The notes under the pieces were generated by a model. The model was not told the origin of the DNA and ran no database searches. It was given only the letters and a program-made list of their open reading frames with translations. DNA of 64,000 nt, from NCBI RefSeq assembly GCF_000151315.2, contig NW_011887299.1, forward strand, positions 892,885-956,884, in the 5' to 3' direction. Below are positions 38,886-48,273 of this stretch, one piece after another. Within the stretch, counting starts at the first letter, position 1. Every line of letters starts with the position of its first letter. The stretch comes from Capsaspora owczarzaki ATCC 30864. Lineage: Eukaryota; Opisthokonta; Filasterea. The translations under genes were made by a program, and so were the position numbers.

Positions 38886-39280
38886 TGTTCGAAGCAAAAA
38901 GGACTGCGACGCCGACCACACACTTGTGGTGCTCACTATTGGATGGTTTATGACCCTTGCATGCTCTTCTCCTTGATCCGTGGGAGGCATTGGGAGGAGA
39001 GAGGCTTTTCTCATTTTTCGCGGCATTTTTTTTGTTTTCTTTGAACAATCGCGCTTCTGCAGTTCCTTCCACATACTACAGGTGAAGCAACTGCTTGGAA
39101 GCAAGATCAATCACTACATGCCCCAAGATCCGGAACGAAAGCGACGGACGGGAATGAGCTGCGATTTGTACAGCCACTAACAAAGCAAAAGAAACAGTAT
39201 GGAAGGCATTCATCCCCACGACAAAGCATCCACTCACACACACCAATCACACACACACACACACACACAAAACCATCCCT
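38886..39280. other. Intergenic region, 395 bp, with CA repeat
   Basis: Between the Miro start (-) and the MYND gene stop (-). A CA dinucleotide run (about 39249-39270) lies near the MYND 3' end. No gene seen. Confidence 0.55.
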
Positions 39281-40075
39281 TCATCGGGGAGCGTACAGCG
39301 CGACAGAGCTGATCTTGTTGTCGAGATCGTTCCAGTCCTTGGTCGAAAAGTCGACCTGCATGCCAAGCTCCTCGTAGGCAATCCACACGTTGACGACCTT
39401 GCCGCCCTTGACCGTGGGCTCGCCAAGACGCTTGACAATGTCGACATTGTTGTCCTTGAGGGAGATGCCATGCGGCAGCGGACCGCAATAGCCAGTGTAG
39501 CCCGAGACGGCTTCGCAATAGACGTGAACCGCGGTGAGCAGATTCTTCTCAAAGCACAGGGAAAGGCCCAAGACAGGATAGTTGTGGTAGTCTGAGCCCG
39601 GAAAGCGCGCGATGGTGGGGACGGGTGCGTGATACTGCTCCTGGCCCGTGATCGGGGCGCCGTTCGTTTTGTTGAGGTGCACGAGGTAGATGACAAACTG
39701 CAGAATCTTGGGGTCGCCCACGGGGAGATTGAACAGGGTATAAATGTCTGCGCCCGTGACGGCTTGCGGCGTGAAGAGCTGTGCGGGCGCTGCCGTCTGT
39801 TGCAGTTTCTTGGTCTCCTCGGCTTGCTCGCCAGAGTTTGAGCCCGAGGCGCTGCCCGTCGCGCTCGTGTTGATGTGAATGGCGCTGTTGCATTCGGTCT
39901 TGTGGCGAGGCCAATCCTTGACTTGGCACTCGCGGCTGCAGTAGTACGTCTTGAAGCACTTTCCGCATCGTTTGACCTCTGTCGGCAGCTTTTGGCACAC
40001 AGCACAAAGCTTGTGCTTGGTGGGCGCCGATGAGTCGGCGGTGGTGGTGGTGGTGGTGGTGGTGGTTGACGACAT
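39281..40075 (-). CDS. MYND zinc-finger protein
   Basis: Single exon, 264 residues. After a Thr-rich start (nine codons in a row) comes a complete MYND zinc finger at about residues 24-61, CAVCQKLPTEVKRCGKCFKT then YYCSRECQVKDWPRHKTEC, a protein-protein interaction module. The rest is a compact alpha/beta-looking domain of about 160 residues (ILQFVIYLVHLNKT, HGISLKDNNVDIVKRLGEP, VVNVWIAYEELGMQVDF) that I do not recognise as a named family. The pattern 'GISL-x-x-N ... RLGEP' recalls small bacterial domains in which a beta-strand is followed by a helix and LG-P. The start is only 21 nt after the stop of the gene upstream on the same strand. Confidence 0.85.
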   Translation of the reverse strand: MSSTTTTTTTTTADSSAPTKHKLCAVCQKLPTEVKRCGKCFKTYYCSRECQVKDWPRHKTECNSAIHINTSATGSASGSNSGEQAEETKKLQQTAAPAQLFTPQAVTGADIYTLFNLPVGDPKILQFVIYLVHLNKTNGAPITGQEQYHAPVPTIARFPGSDYHNYPVLGLSLCFEKNLLTAVHVYCEAVSGYTGYCGPLPHGISLKDNNVDIVKRLGEPTVKGGKVVNVWIAYEELGMQVDFSTKDWNDLDNKISSVALYAPR

Positions 40076-40096
40076 TTTCGGGGGCCTGTGTGCTAG

Positions 40097-40981
40097 TTAC
40101 AAGGCAGCAAAGTGGTCGTCGTCGGCGTCAATGTCGTCGTCGAGCTGGGATTCGTCGTCGTCAGCAGTGAATGCGCGATCAAGATCTGCAGCGCTGCTCG
40201 ATGCGTGCCTGTCGTGCGCAAACGGGTGACGCGAGACGGCAGAAACGGTGGCAAAGCTTGGATTGGGAAGTAGCGGCGAGCGCGCTGCGGTGCCAGGAGA
40301 ACCAAACGATTGATCGACCTGCAAGACGCCCGTTACACCAGCCTACCAAAAACAAACAAAAAAAAAACCGCGTGTTGCTTGTGAGTGATGACATGCGACA
40401 GACATACTTGTTTGGGTATGGAGATAGTAATCGAACTGACAATGAATTGAGACGGCCGGGCTGGAGTGGATCGCGGCAGACGCACTGGCACTGCGATAGC
40501 TTGCGCTGGAGTCTGCGGCTGTGCAGTGGTGGGGTGCCCTGAAGCAACAGTGGCAGCGACACCCGGCTGGACTTGGGCAGGGGCTGGTTGAGCGGCGTTG
40601 GCGGCCTGCTGCTGTAGGCTGGCGAGTGCTTGCGGGGAGACTCCGATGATGCGGCTGTGAGCACCCAATGAGGCAATCTGATCAAGCTGTTTGGCGCATA
40701 GACAAAAAGGCGGCAGACGAGTGAGTGAGCAACACGAGCAGCCAGTCGAACGAACGGCTTCATTCGCAACGCAATGCAATGCAATGCAATGCAATGGAAT
40801 GAAGCCGTGCCAACAGCTCGAGGATGGACATCCTTACGCGAGTCACGACAAGCTCCTCGCGGTTGCTCAGGAAGTTCTGCGGAGGGAGTGAAATTCCGCC
40901 GTCGAGCACACCAGTGGATCCAAGCAAGAGGGAAGGGGCGAACGGAAGCTGAGGTGCAGCGAAAGAGCCAGCAAAGGACAT
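40097..40981 (-). CDS. Unknown protein with acidic C-terminus
   Basis: Exons in gene order: 40981-40838, 40686-40408, 40318-40097; 214 residues with phase-0 introns. I do not recognise the family. The N-terminus is hydrophobic/Pro-rich (MSFAGSFAAPQLPFAPSLLL), followed by a short helical core (NFLSNREELVVTRLDQIASL) that crosses the first junction. A Gln/Ala/Pro-rich middle comes next, and an Asp-rich end (DDDESQLDDDIDADDDHFAAL*). The gene is supported by consistent splice sites and frame over three exons and by coding-like composition, not by homology. A small nuclear or vesicle-complex subunit would fit; that is a guess. Confidence 0.6.
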
Positions 40982-41815
40982 GCAGTGACGACTGATCCAG
41001 TTCCAGCCGTTTTTTTTTTTTGTGTTTTTGGATTGTTTGTTGGCAGAGTTACTTGACGTTGATTGATGGAAGGGGGGGGGTGTGTTTGGAAAGAAAGATG
41101 CAAGGCGATGCAGATCCTGTCGGTCATCAGCAAAAACAGGACAAACAGGACAAAAAAGGGACAAACATAGATTCGAATGGTCCATTGGTCCGCGTTTGAG
41201 TCTTCCTCGCAGTGCTCTCTCGAACTCGACCTGTGATGAGCTGCGCAGTAGTCCCTTCGACCGTGTATGTGCGTTCTGCTGGCCTCGGGAAAACGAGCGC
41301 AAAGGGAAGCGTCGCGATTCATCCTCAATCGCTTAGCGTCCGTTTTTTTCATTCGAGCTTGTCCAATGCTGCGGCCATTCACTGCAGGTGGCAGCCGCAA
41401 GCATCGCTGGAACTGTAGCTAGTCTCTCGAAGGCATCCTCGAGACGCAGGGGGCCCTGCACTTCCTGCTTGAGGTGAGCCAATGAATAGCGGCATCATTG
41501 GTGGGATTTTTGTTGAGGCAGCGGTTTATTTCACACGTCCCTTTATTGCCTTCATCTGGCTTTCCCCCGCACCAGCGCTCACCATTCTGATGTCACCATA
41601 TAAATGTTCCCCCCAATTGTCCCCCCCCCCGCTTCTTGTTGCTGTTGAGTCTGAATATTCCGCCGCTTTGACGCTTTTGATCTTTTGAACGACACGAATA
41701 TGGCACCACTCTTTTTTTTTTTTTTGTTTCTTTGTTGCCTTACGCGACGCGACAAAGCAAAAGAGCCAGAGCACCGCGCGGTCAACCCCCTACCTCAAGC
41801 CAGCAATTCGGGTCG
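40982..41815. other. Divergent intergenic region, 834 bp
   Basis: Between the unknown acidic protein (-) and the second receptor (+). An intron-like acceptor (41387-41396) and a donor at 41475 bracket a 78-base stretch on the plus strand, but no start or partner exon could be linked to it. Otherwise nothing. Confidence 0.5.
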
Positions 41816-44800
41816 ATGGCACGCTCTTCATTCTCACCGGCTCGCATGTGGCTGCTCTGCGCACTGGCGCTGCTTGTTGCTGGTACGGAATAGACGCGAT
41901 CGAAATTCCGCCTTCTCTTTCTCTCCGCTCTCGCACACTCACTCACCTCAGTCCTCAGCCACATGAACAACGCACGCTTCATTCGTTCTCTTCTTCCCTT
42001 CCACACACACACACACACACACTCTCTCTCTTCCCACCATGCGCTTTCTTCTACGGCTTTTGTTTGCTGTTTTGTTCGATTTCGACATTGTGAGAAAAAC
42101 TCAAAAAAAGCAAAAAAAGAAAAAAAAAAAAGCCAAAATGTAAACAAATAACACAACAAAGGCGTTTCGCTGTTTTTGGCCGCGAATCGCGCTGATTTTT
42201 TCAGTCTCGAATGACTCGCCTCACTGTCGATGTTGTACTCAAATTTAACGCGTATGGAATTGTGTTTTGTTTGGGCAGACCTCGCAAGCGGAACCTCGAG
42301 CAACGATTTTTTCAGCACCTTGGGTATGAATCGGCTTCCTGAGCGAGCTTGATTCTCTTGGCGCCACTCACCCAGGCACAACGTTTTTGCTTGTCAGATA
42401 TCACGCTGGACCCACAAACGTCCACCACCGGCACAAGCTTCAGCGCCTACCTCTTTTCGACCACGGCGTGCAGTTCTTGCATCGGTGCGCAGCTCTATTC
42501 GTTTTCCAAGGGCCTCGCTCGGCCCACCCTGCCCTATGTCACAATGACCACAACTGCTGCTGCCTCCGCGCATTCCCCAAGTTACATTGGTCTTTTTGTG
42601 CGCTACCGATCCACTCTGGACACTGATTCATCTGGTCCTGTGTTCGGCGGCAGTGGTGATGTTATCGGGACCGGAATAACGAATGAAGATTTGTCACCTT
42701 GCGCCACCGTCTCTCTGAGTTACAACGACGACGACGACGACGGCACCATCACTATTGATCAGAGCAGTAATGCCGCTGACACGTGCACCCCCAGCGCCAC
42801 CCCCAGCACTACGCTTTGGCCTGACTGCACCTGGCGATTCGTGGGCTGGGTGTCGCATGCCAGCCTCACTACAACCCTGACTGTTCCCTCGGAGTGCACC
42901 AGTGGTAAAACACTGACCACGCTTGATGCATATCGTCTTTTCCAGCGGTGCATCAACGGCTACGTGAACAACATGGGCGACGCTTGCGGTAAGCAGAACG
43001 AAGCTGCACTGCTTGCCCGTCGTCCAATTTGTTGTTTTTCCCGAGTTATGGTTTTGACTCTGAGCGTTCGCTGCTTTGACAGAATGCTCGAGCGGCTGTG
43101 TGTCTTGCCCTTCGACGGACATGGGAACACCGGTCACTAGCGACTCTTCTTGTGTTGGTAAAGTTTTTCGGTTTTATACTGTTGTTGTTGTTGTTGTCTG
43201 GGGTGCTTTTCTCGCCTGCATCATCTCCCAAATCAACTTGCTCACCTGCGAACACACCTTTGTTCAACTTCAACCTTTGTTTGCAGTTTGCGGCACGAAC
43301 TGCACGACGTGCGACACCTCATCCCTTTGCACCCGCTGCAGCTCTGGTTCCCTTCTCCAGACCAACGGGGTGTGCGTGCAGTCCTGCAACGCTGGGCAGT
43401 ATGCTTCGGAGGGCAAGTGTCTGCCTTGCGACTCGTCGTGCACCGAGTGCACGAGTACGGCAACTACGTGCACGAGTTGCGCGGCAAACCACGCTCTGAT
43501 CTCGGGTCAATGCGTCGCCTGTGTGTGGCAAGACGTACCCGGCGCGCAGTGTTCGAGCCTGTGTGGAACTGGTACAATCCAGCAGCAGAACACTTGCCAG
43601 AACACAGCGTTCAGGAATGCGACGTGCAATCCCGGGCCTTGTTTTGTCGCTTGCACAACCGAATGGGGCGAGTGGAGTGCATGCGCGCGTAACTCGACCA
43701 ATCAGTGCAGCTCGAGCCGCTCAAGCCACGTTGCGGACGTGGGATCGGAAGGGTTTCGGCTCTCGCTCGTCACTGGCTCTCCGTTCGCCCGAATCCTCGT
43801 CTCGACGAGCAGCGTCACAAGCAATGTGCTGCTGCAGGCTGCTCGTCAAAACACCGTGTTCACTGCCTTGTTGGCCGGCTTCATCCACGTCCCCGAGCCC
43901 GCGACTTACCAGTACACGGTGGATGGCCGTGGGAAGCTTTCCGTGGATGATGAGCCGATCGCCGCGTCACCGGTTGCTTTGTCGGCGGGCTGGCACAAGC
44001 TACGGCTCCTAGTTGATGTGAATACCACCGCTAGTTCGAGCTTTGGCGTTCAGTGGCACCAGTCTTTGAGCTCAGCCCCGGTTACATTCGAGTCGCTTGT
44101 GAGCATGTGCACTCCGTTGCCTCAGGAGACTGCTTTGTGCGAGTCGTGGCTTTGCAACGCGAGTTTGCCGCCGGGCAGCAGCAGCAGCAGCACGGTTGGT
44201 CCAGTTGATGTAGCGACCTCTTCCACTGCCGCAAGGTCAACAACAACCGAAGGACCGCTGGACGACGGTGACAAGCAAAACAAAGGCGCTGCATCTGCGT
44301 CTGCGGTCGCGATTGGTGCTGGTGTTGGAGGCGGCGCTGCGCTGTTGCTACTCCTTGTGGTGTCGGTGGTGTTGCTCCGGCGACGACGCCACCAGCAGCA
44401 GCAGCACAACCCGCAGTCAAACCGCGGCAAACCTATTGCTACCACGGCTTCGCTCGGAAGTGTCTTTGTCGAGTCGTCGTCAACCACTGCCTTGTACGCC
44501 AACGCGAGCCGTCCTCAGCCGTCCGAGTCTCTGTACTCGAGTCCCGAAGATGTCGCCACGGCTCGCGGCGAGTCGTTGTACGCGGCGCCAGGCGATGCGG
44601 CCACATCGACGTACTCGCAGCCCGCGCACGCAGCTCCATACTCACAGCCCAGTGGTGCATACATTCTGCCACAGGCATCTGGCAGCAAGCACGCAGAGGC
44701 GACTGGCGAGAGCTTGTACGAGCGGCCCAGCATGTATGCTGCTCCGAGCGACTCCAAGGCTGCCGACCTGTACGAAACTCCTGGCACCGCAAACCCATAT

Positions 44801-44863
44801 GCCGCTGTTGGCGCTGCAACTGGCGAGGGCTACCAGCAGCCGCAGGATGGCGTGGCAGGGCTC

Positions 44864-44943
<80 letters not shown>

Positions 44944-45274
44944 GAGCAACGCAACATACGCCAAGGTCAACAAGCCGACGACTGGCGGGGCGGCAGGCTC
45001 CAGTGGCGCGCGCGATGTTTACGCGCAGGTCAACAAGAACGGCAAGCAGTCGGCTGCCCCGAACGCAGTGTATGCGCAAGTCAACAAGGACGCAAATTCG
45101 CCCACTGTCTGGCACAAGGGTTCTCCTGCACTGACGGCGGAAGAGTCGTTGCTTGTGAGGCAAAAGGGTGACTATGAAGAGCTTCCAACCTTGGTGAGCA
45201 GTTCGGCTTCTTCGGGTGCTGGCGCCATCAGCAGCAGCAGCGCTAGTGATTACGAGGAGCTTCCTGGGCAGTAA
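41816..45274 (+). CDS. Cys-rich / PA14-like single-pass receptor with YxxP-array cytoplasmic tail
   Basis: Exons 41816-41882, 42279-42323, 42398-42988, 43083-43157, 43287-45274; 921 residues, all phases consistent. Signal peptide (MWLLCALALLVAG), then an unassigned domain of about 200 residues. Furin-like cysteine repeats follow (about 215-380, such as CGTNCTTCDTSSLCTRC), then a TSP1-like start (TEWGEWSAC). A PA14-like beta domain comes next (about 411-521, YQYTVDGRGKLSVDDEPI ... LSAGWHKLRLLVDV). A Ser/Thr stalk and one transmembrane helix (about 598-622) end in RRRR. The 300-residue tail has 16 tyrosines, nine in YxxP, three in YA(K/Q)VNK and two in DYEELP. A run of 26 Asn codons sits in the tail. 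It is built for phosphotyrosine signalling, as is the LRR receptor at 2.7-5.8 kb; ligand unknown. Confidence 0.88.
44864..44942 (+). repeat. AAC trinucleotide run encoding 26 asparagines
   Basis: Uninterrupted AAC codons inside the cytoplasmic tail of the second receptor. Pure repeat of a single codon, so prone to slippage. Confidence 0.97.
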
Positions 45275-45988
45275 TAATAGTTGCTAAGAGTTCGTGTTGT
45301 GAATGGTTTTTGATCTTGGAATGTTCTTGTAAAAACAAAACACAAACATTTTATTACATCAAAGTACAACAGGATGGAATTAAAAGAGGGACAGACGGAT
45401 AAGAAGCTTAAAAAGTATAACAAAACATGGAATTAAAGGAGGAGGGGGACATAAGTAGATTCGTTGGGGCCCATCATAAAAAAAGTGTGTTGGACTTGTT
45501 GGTGAGTAAAATGCTGTAGCATGTGACGCATCGTCCCTTGACGTGGCAGATCTAGAACAGAGATCTGACTGGCAAAGGCAGACGATTTCCATCTGTACAA
45601 GCAAGCTCACACAGACGGAAACCACCTGCGTTTGCCAGTCAGAGCTCTGTTCGAGATCCGACACGACAATGAACGATACTAGTAAACTAGGGTCGCAATA
45701 CAAGCTGCTGGAAGGTCAAGCCTCGACACAGAATGACTGTGTCAAAAAGGAGGCGAGCCGTGCAACTATGCGGGGGGGGGGGAAGAAAGAAGAAGATGTA
45801 AGAAGAGAAAGACAAAAAGTGGAAAAGTCCACCGCAAAGTTTGCCGCTCTTTTGTCGCTTGACACAATGAAAAAGAGAAGGATGATAATACCGTAAATAG
45901 TTAGAATAAGGAGAGATAGGTAGGGAAGAAGAGGGAAAGGAATGACTTAAAGAAAACCCAAAAAGCGGATGGAAAAGAAAGAATAAAC
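45275..45988. other. Convergent 3' region containing a long hairpin
   Basis: Between the 3' ends of the second receptor (+) and the zinc-finger gene (-). Its one notable content is the inverted repeat at 45542-45665. The rest is A-rich on the plus strand. Confidence 0.6.
45542..45665 (-). repeat. Inverted repeat / hairpin, 55-nt arms, 14-nt loop
   Basis: Arms 45542-45596 and 45611-45665 match at 46 of 55 positions. In minus-strand RNA all five transition mismatches become G-U pairs, leaving four true mismatches. It would sit about 330-450 nt into the 3'UTR of the zinc-finger gene on the minus strand. It could be a regulatory or small-RNA hairpin, or the remains of a foldback element. Confidence 0.8.
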
Positions 45989-47463
45989 TTAGGGAGTGTG
46001 GAGGGCTGGAGAGCCGTACCACGAAAGCGCTTCGGGATTGTAAGGAAGAGAAGGTTGTTGATGTTGTTGTTGTTGCTGCTGCTGCTCGGGTTGCGACTGG
46101 ACTGCGGCCAAAAACGGATACAGCTCGTCGTAAAAGCCCATCGGACTCTGAGTTGTGCGGTACGCGTTGTCGCTGGCGTTGCGCAGGAAGCACTCGACAC
46201 AGTCAAACACGGAATGGCCAGAATGCGGATCCGAAAACACGATGCTGTCGTCAAAGATGGCGTCTTCGGCATCGAGGAATGTGTGGTCGCCGAGGCCGGT
46301 CAACAGGCTGGCCATGTCAAACGGGCCAGCACTTTCATCGCCGCTCGAGTCGTCGGTTGACGCGAACGAGTAAGGTTGTGCAGCAGCAGCAGCAGCGGCG
46401 GCGGCGGTGGAAGAATCCGACCAAGTGGGATAGGCTTCAAGCCACATTGGAGGCTGATTGATGGGCATCATTGTGATGGTGGAAAATACCGCCGGATTGT
46501 AGGATGCTGTTGCCAGATCAGCGCCGTCAAGCTCGGGGTGGACTGCTTCCGTTGGGGCTAGAAAGTCAGAAGCAGCAGCAGGAGGAGGAAGAGCAACAGC
46601 TGCAGCAGAAACAGTGGCGCGAGGAGCGCGCGTGTTGCGGGTCGTGGGCGTTGCCTCCGTCCATGAGCGCAACGTGGGATCTGTCAACCACGCGTCGGGA
46701 TGTGCCTTGCGATGAAAGTTGGTGCGCGTCGCGTCGCTCTTCTCCTTGAAGCGAAGCCCGCAGTTTTCCACCGGGCAAATGTACTCGAACGTGACAATGG
46801 CGTGATCGGCCAGATGTCGGTACCGGTTGAACGCCGGCATCCCCGACAAGTCGCGGCCGCGCTCGCAGTTTGGCAGCGGGCAGGTCGTGCAGTATGTCTT
46901 GAGCGTGGTGCGGTGGGCATCGCTGGTAATGTGGGCGGTCAGCGCGAGCGCTGCGGCCAAGTACTCTTCGACCGTCGTGAATGGCGCGGGAGCCCGATCC
47001 GGGCAGTACGGGCAGCACAATGCCCATGTGTTGGAAGTCTCAAAGAATCTGTGATGATGAGAACGAGGGGGGGGGGCACAAGGTGGGTCGAGATGTGAGA
47101 TTTGGAAAACACAAATCCCAAAAACGTGGCAGAGTGACGTCATGCTCGGAGTGGAAAAAAAGAAAAGAAAAAAAAAGCAATCCCTCACACGATCCAACAC
47201 AACACGCGATCTGCAGTCCAGGGTGCATCGACAGAGTGACGACATGCACAGACCAAGCTGATTTGGGAGGCGCGGGGGCGGGGGGAAGAGAGGAGAGTGC
47301 TTTACCGGAGTGCTTGTTTGGTCTCTTTGGCTGGCCGGCAATCGCACGAGGCAAAGACAAGGCCGACGGACGCTCCTGGCTGCTGCGCGGCAGTGATGCA
47401 ACTGAGATCGTGGCGGATGCTTTGTAGTTGTGTTGCAGGAGCGCCTGCGGGCGGAGCTGCCAT
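45989..47463 (-). CDS. C2H2-type zinc-finger protein with Gln-rich C-terminus, probable transcription regulator
   Basis: Exons in gene order: 47463-47306 and 47048-45989; 405 residues. Three zinc-binding clusters follow in a row: CPYC ... HITSDAH, CPLPNC ... HLADH, and CPVENCGLRFKEKSDATRTNFHRKAH (C-x4-C-x15-H-x3-H). The C-terminal half has Ala and Gln runs and acidic clusters (SSGDESAG, FLDAEDAIFDDSIVF), typical of activation domains. No named family is recognised beyond the fingers. The ATG at 47463 opens an Ala/Pro leader, and the phase-2 intron joins ALR to FFETSNTW. Nuclear location is inferred. Confidence 0.75.
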
Positions 47464-48273
47464 TTGGATGTTGAAGAATAAATAACAAGAATCAAAAAAA
47501 AAAAAAAAAAAAACTAACAAAAATAATAATAAAAAATTGACTGGAAAATGAAGGAAAAACAAACAATCAGAAATCCAAAAGAAGCAAGTGGAAGGAAAAG
47601 AAAAAAAAAAGTACTCCAACAATCTGATTTGACTGTTTTTGTTTGAAGCTCTGCCTAGCCCTGATGCAGAGGACGGATCGAAAGGGAGAGAGAGAGAGAG
47701 AACGAGCGAATCGCGCGTTCTGCGAGAGAAGGACCAGATCGCAAGCTCTTTCTGCCTTGCAATGATCTCTAGTACTGCATGGCGAAAGAAAAAAACAAAA
47801 AAAGACGACTGGAATACGAAACAAACAACAAAGGACACCAAAAAGGCAAGTCAAACAAAGAAGAAAAGAGTACTCCAACAATTCCATTTCTTTGCTTTGA
47901 ATCGTTGTGCTCTCTCTCTCTCTCTGCATCAAGGCTCGCAAATCACAGATCGCAGAAGCAGATGCCGATCTTTTGTATGATGTATGATGGACCCATGGTT
48001 GGAGTGTCGGAATGGCGCGACCAACATCGAAAAGAATTGTTTGATTTCGGAACGTTTTTTTTTTTCATAATCGCACAGGTTTTTCATGTACAGCGACCAC
48101 GAAAGAACAAACAAAGCCCAAAAGAGACCAAAGCTACACCAAGAGAGAGAGGGAGAGAGAGAGAACAACAACCACACACAACAAACGAGAGGAAGAGAAG
48201 ACATCAAAAATTGTTAAACACTCCAAAAAAAGCACAAAAACCAAACCACACTGCCCTCACGCAAGCTCAGCGC
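47464..48273. other. Intergenic region, 810 bp
   Basis: Upstream of the zinc-finger gene and downstream of epsin (both -). A 14-base word AGTACTCCAACAAT occurs twice (47610-47623, 47869-47882), each next to an A-rich block. A GA-rich and a CT-rich tract flanked by related sequence (near 47670-47710 and 47895-47935) face each other as a loose inverted repeat. No gene seen. Confidence 0.55.

Noticed and set aside
41397-41474. Possible plus-strand exon VAAASIAGTVASLSK
   Set aside because: Has both splice consensus ends, but no start, partner exon or homology could be linked; probably chance.
45543-45703. Similar peptides readable on both strands (DLEQ-SDWQ-Q pattern)
   Set aside because: Caused by the palindrome at 45542-45665, not by a coding gene; no start or splice context and no longer frame.
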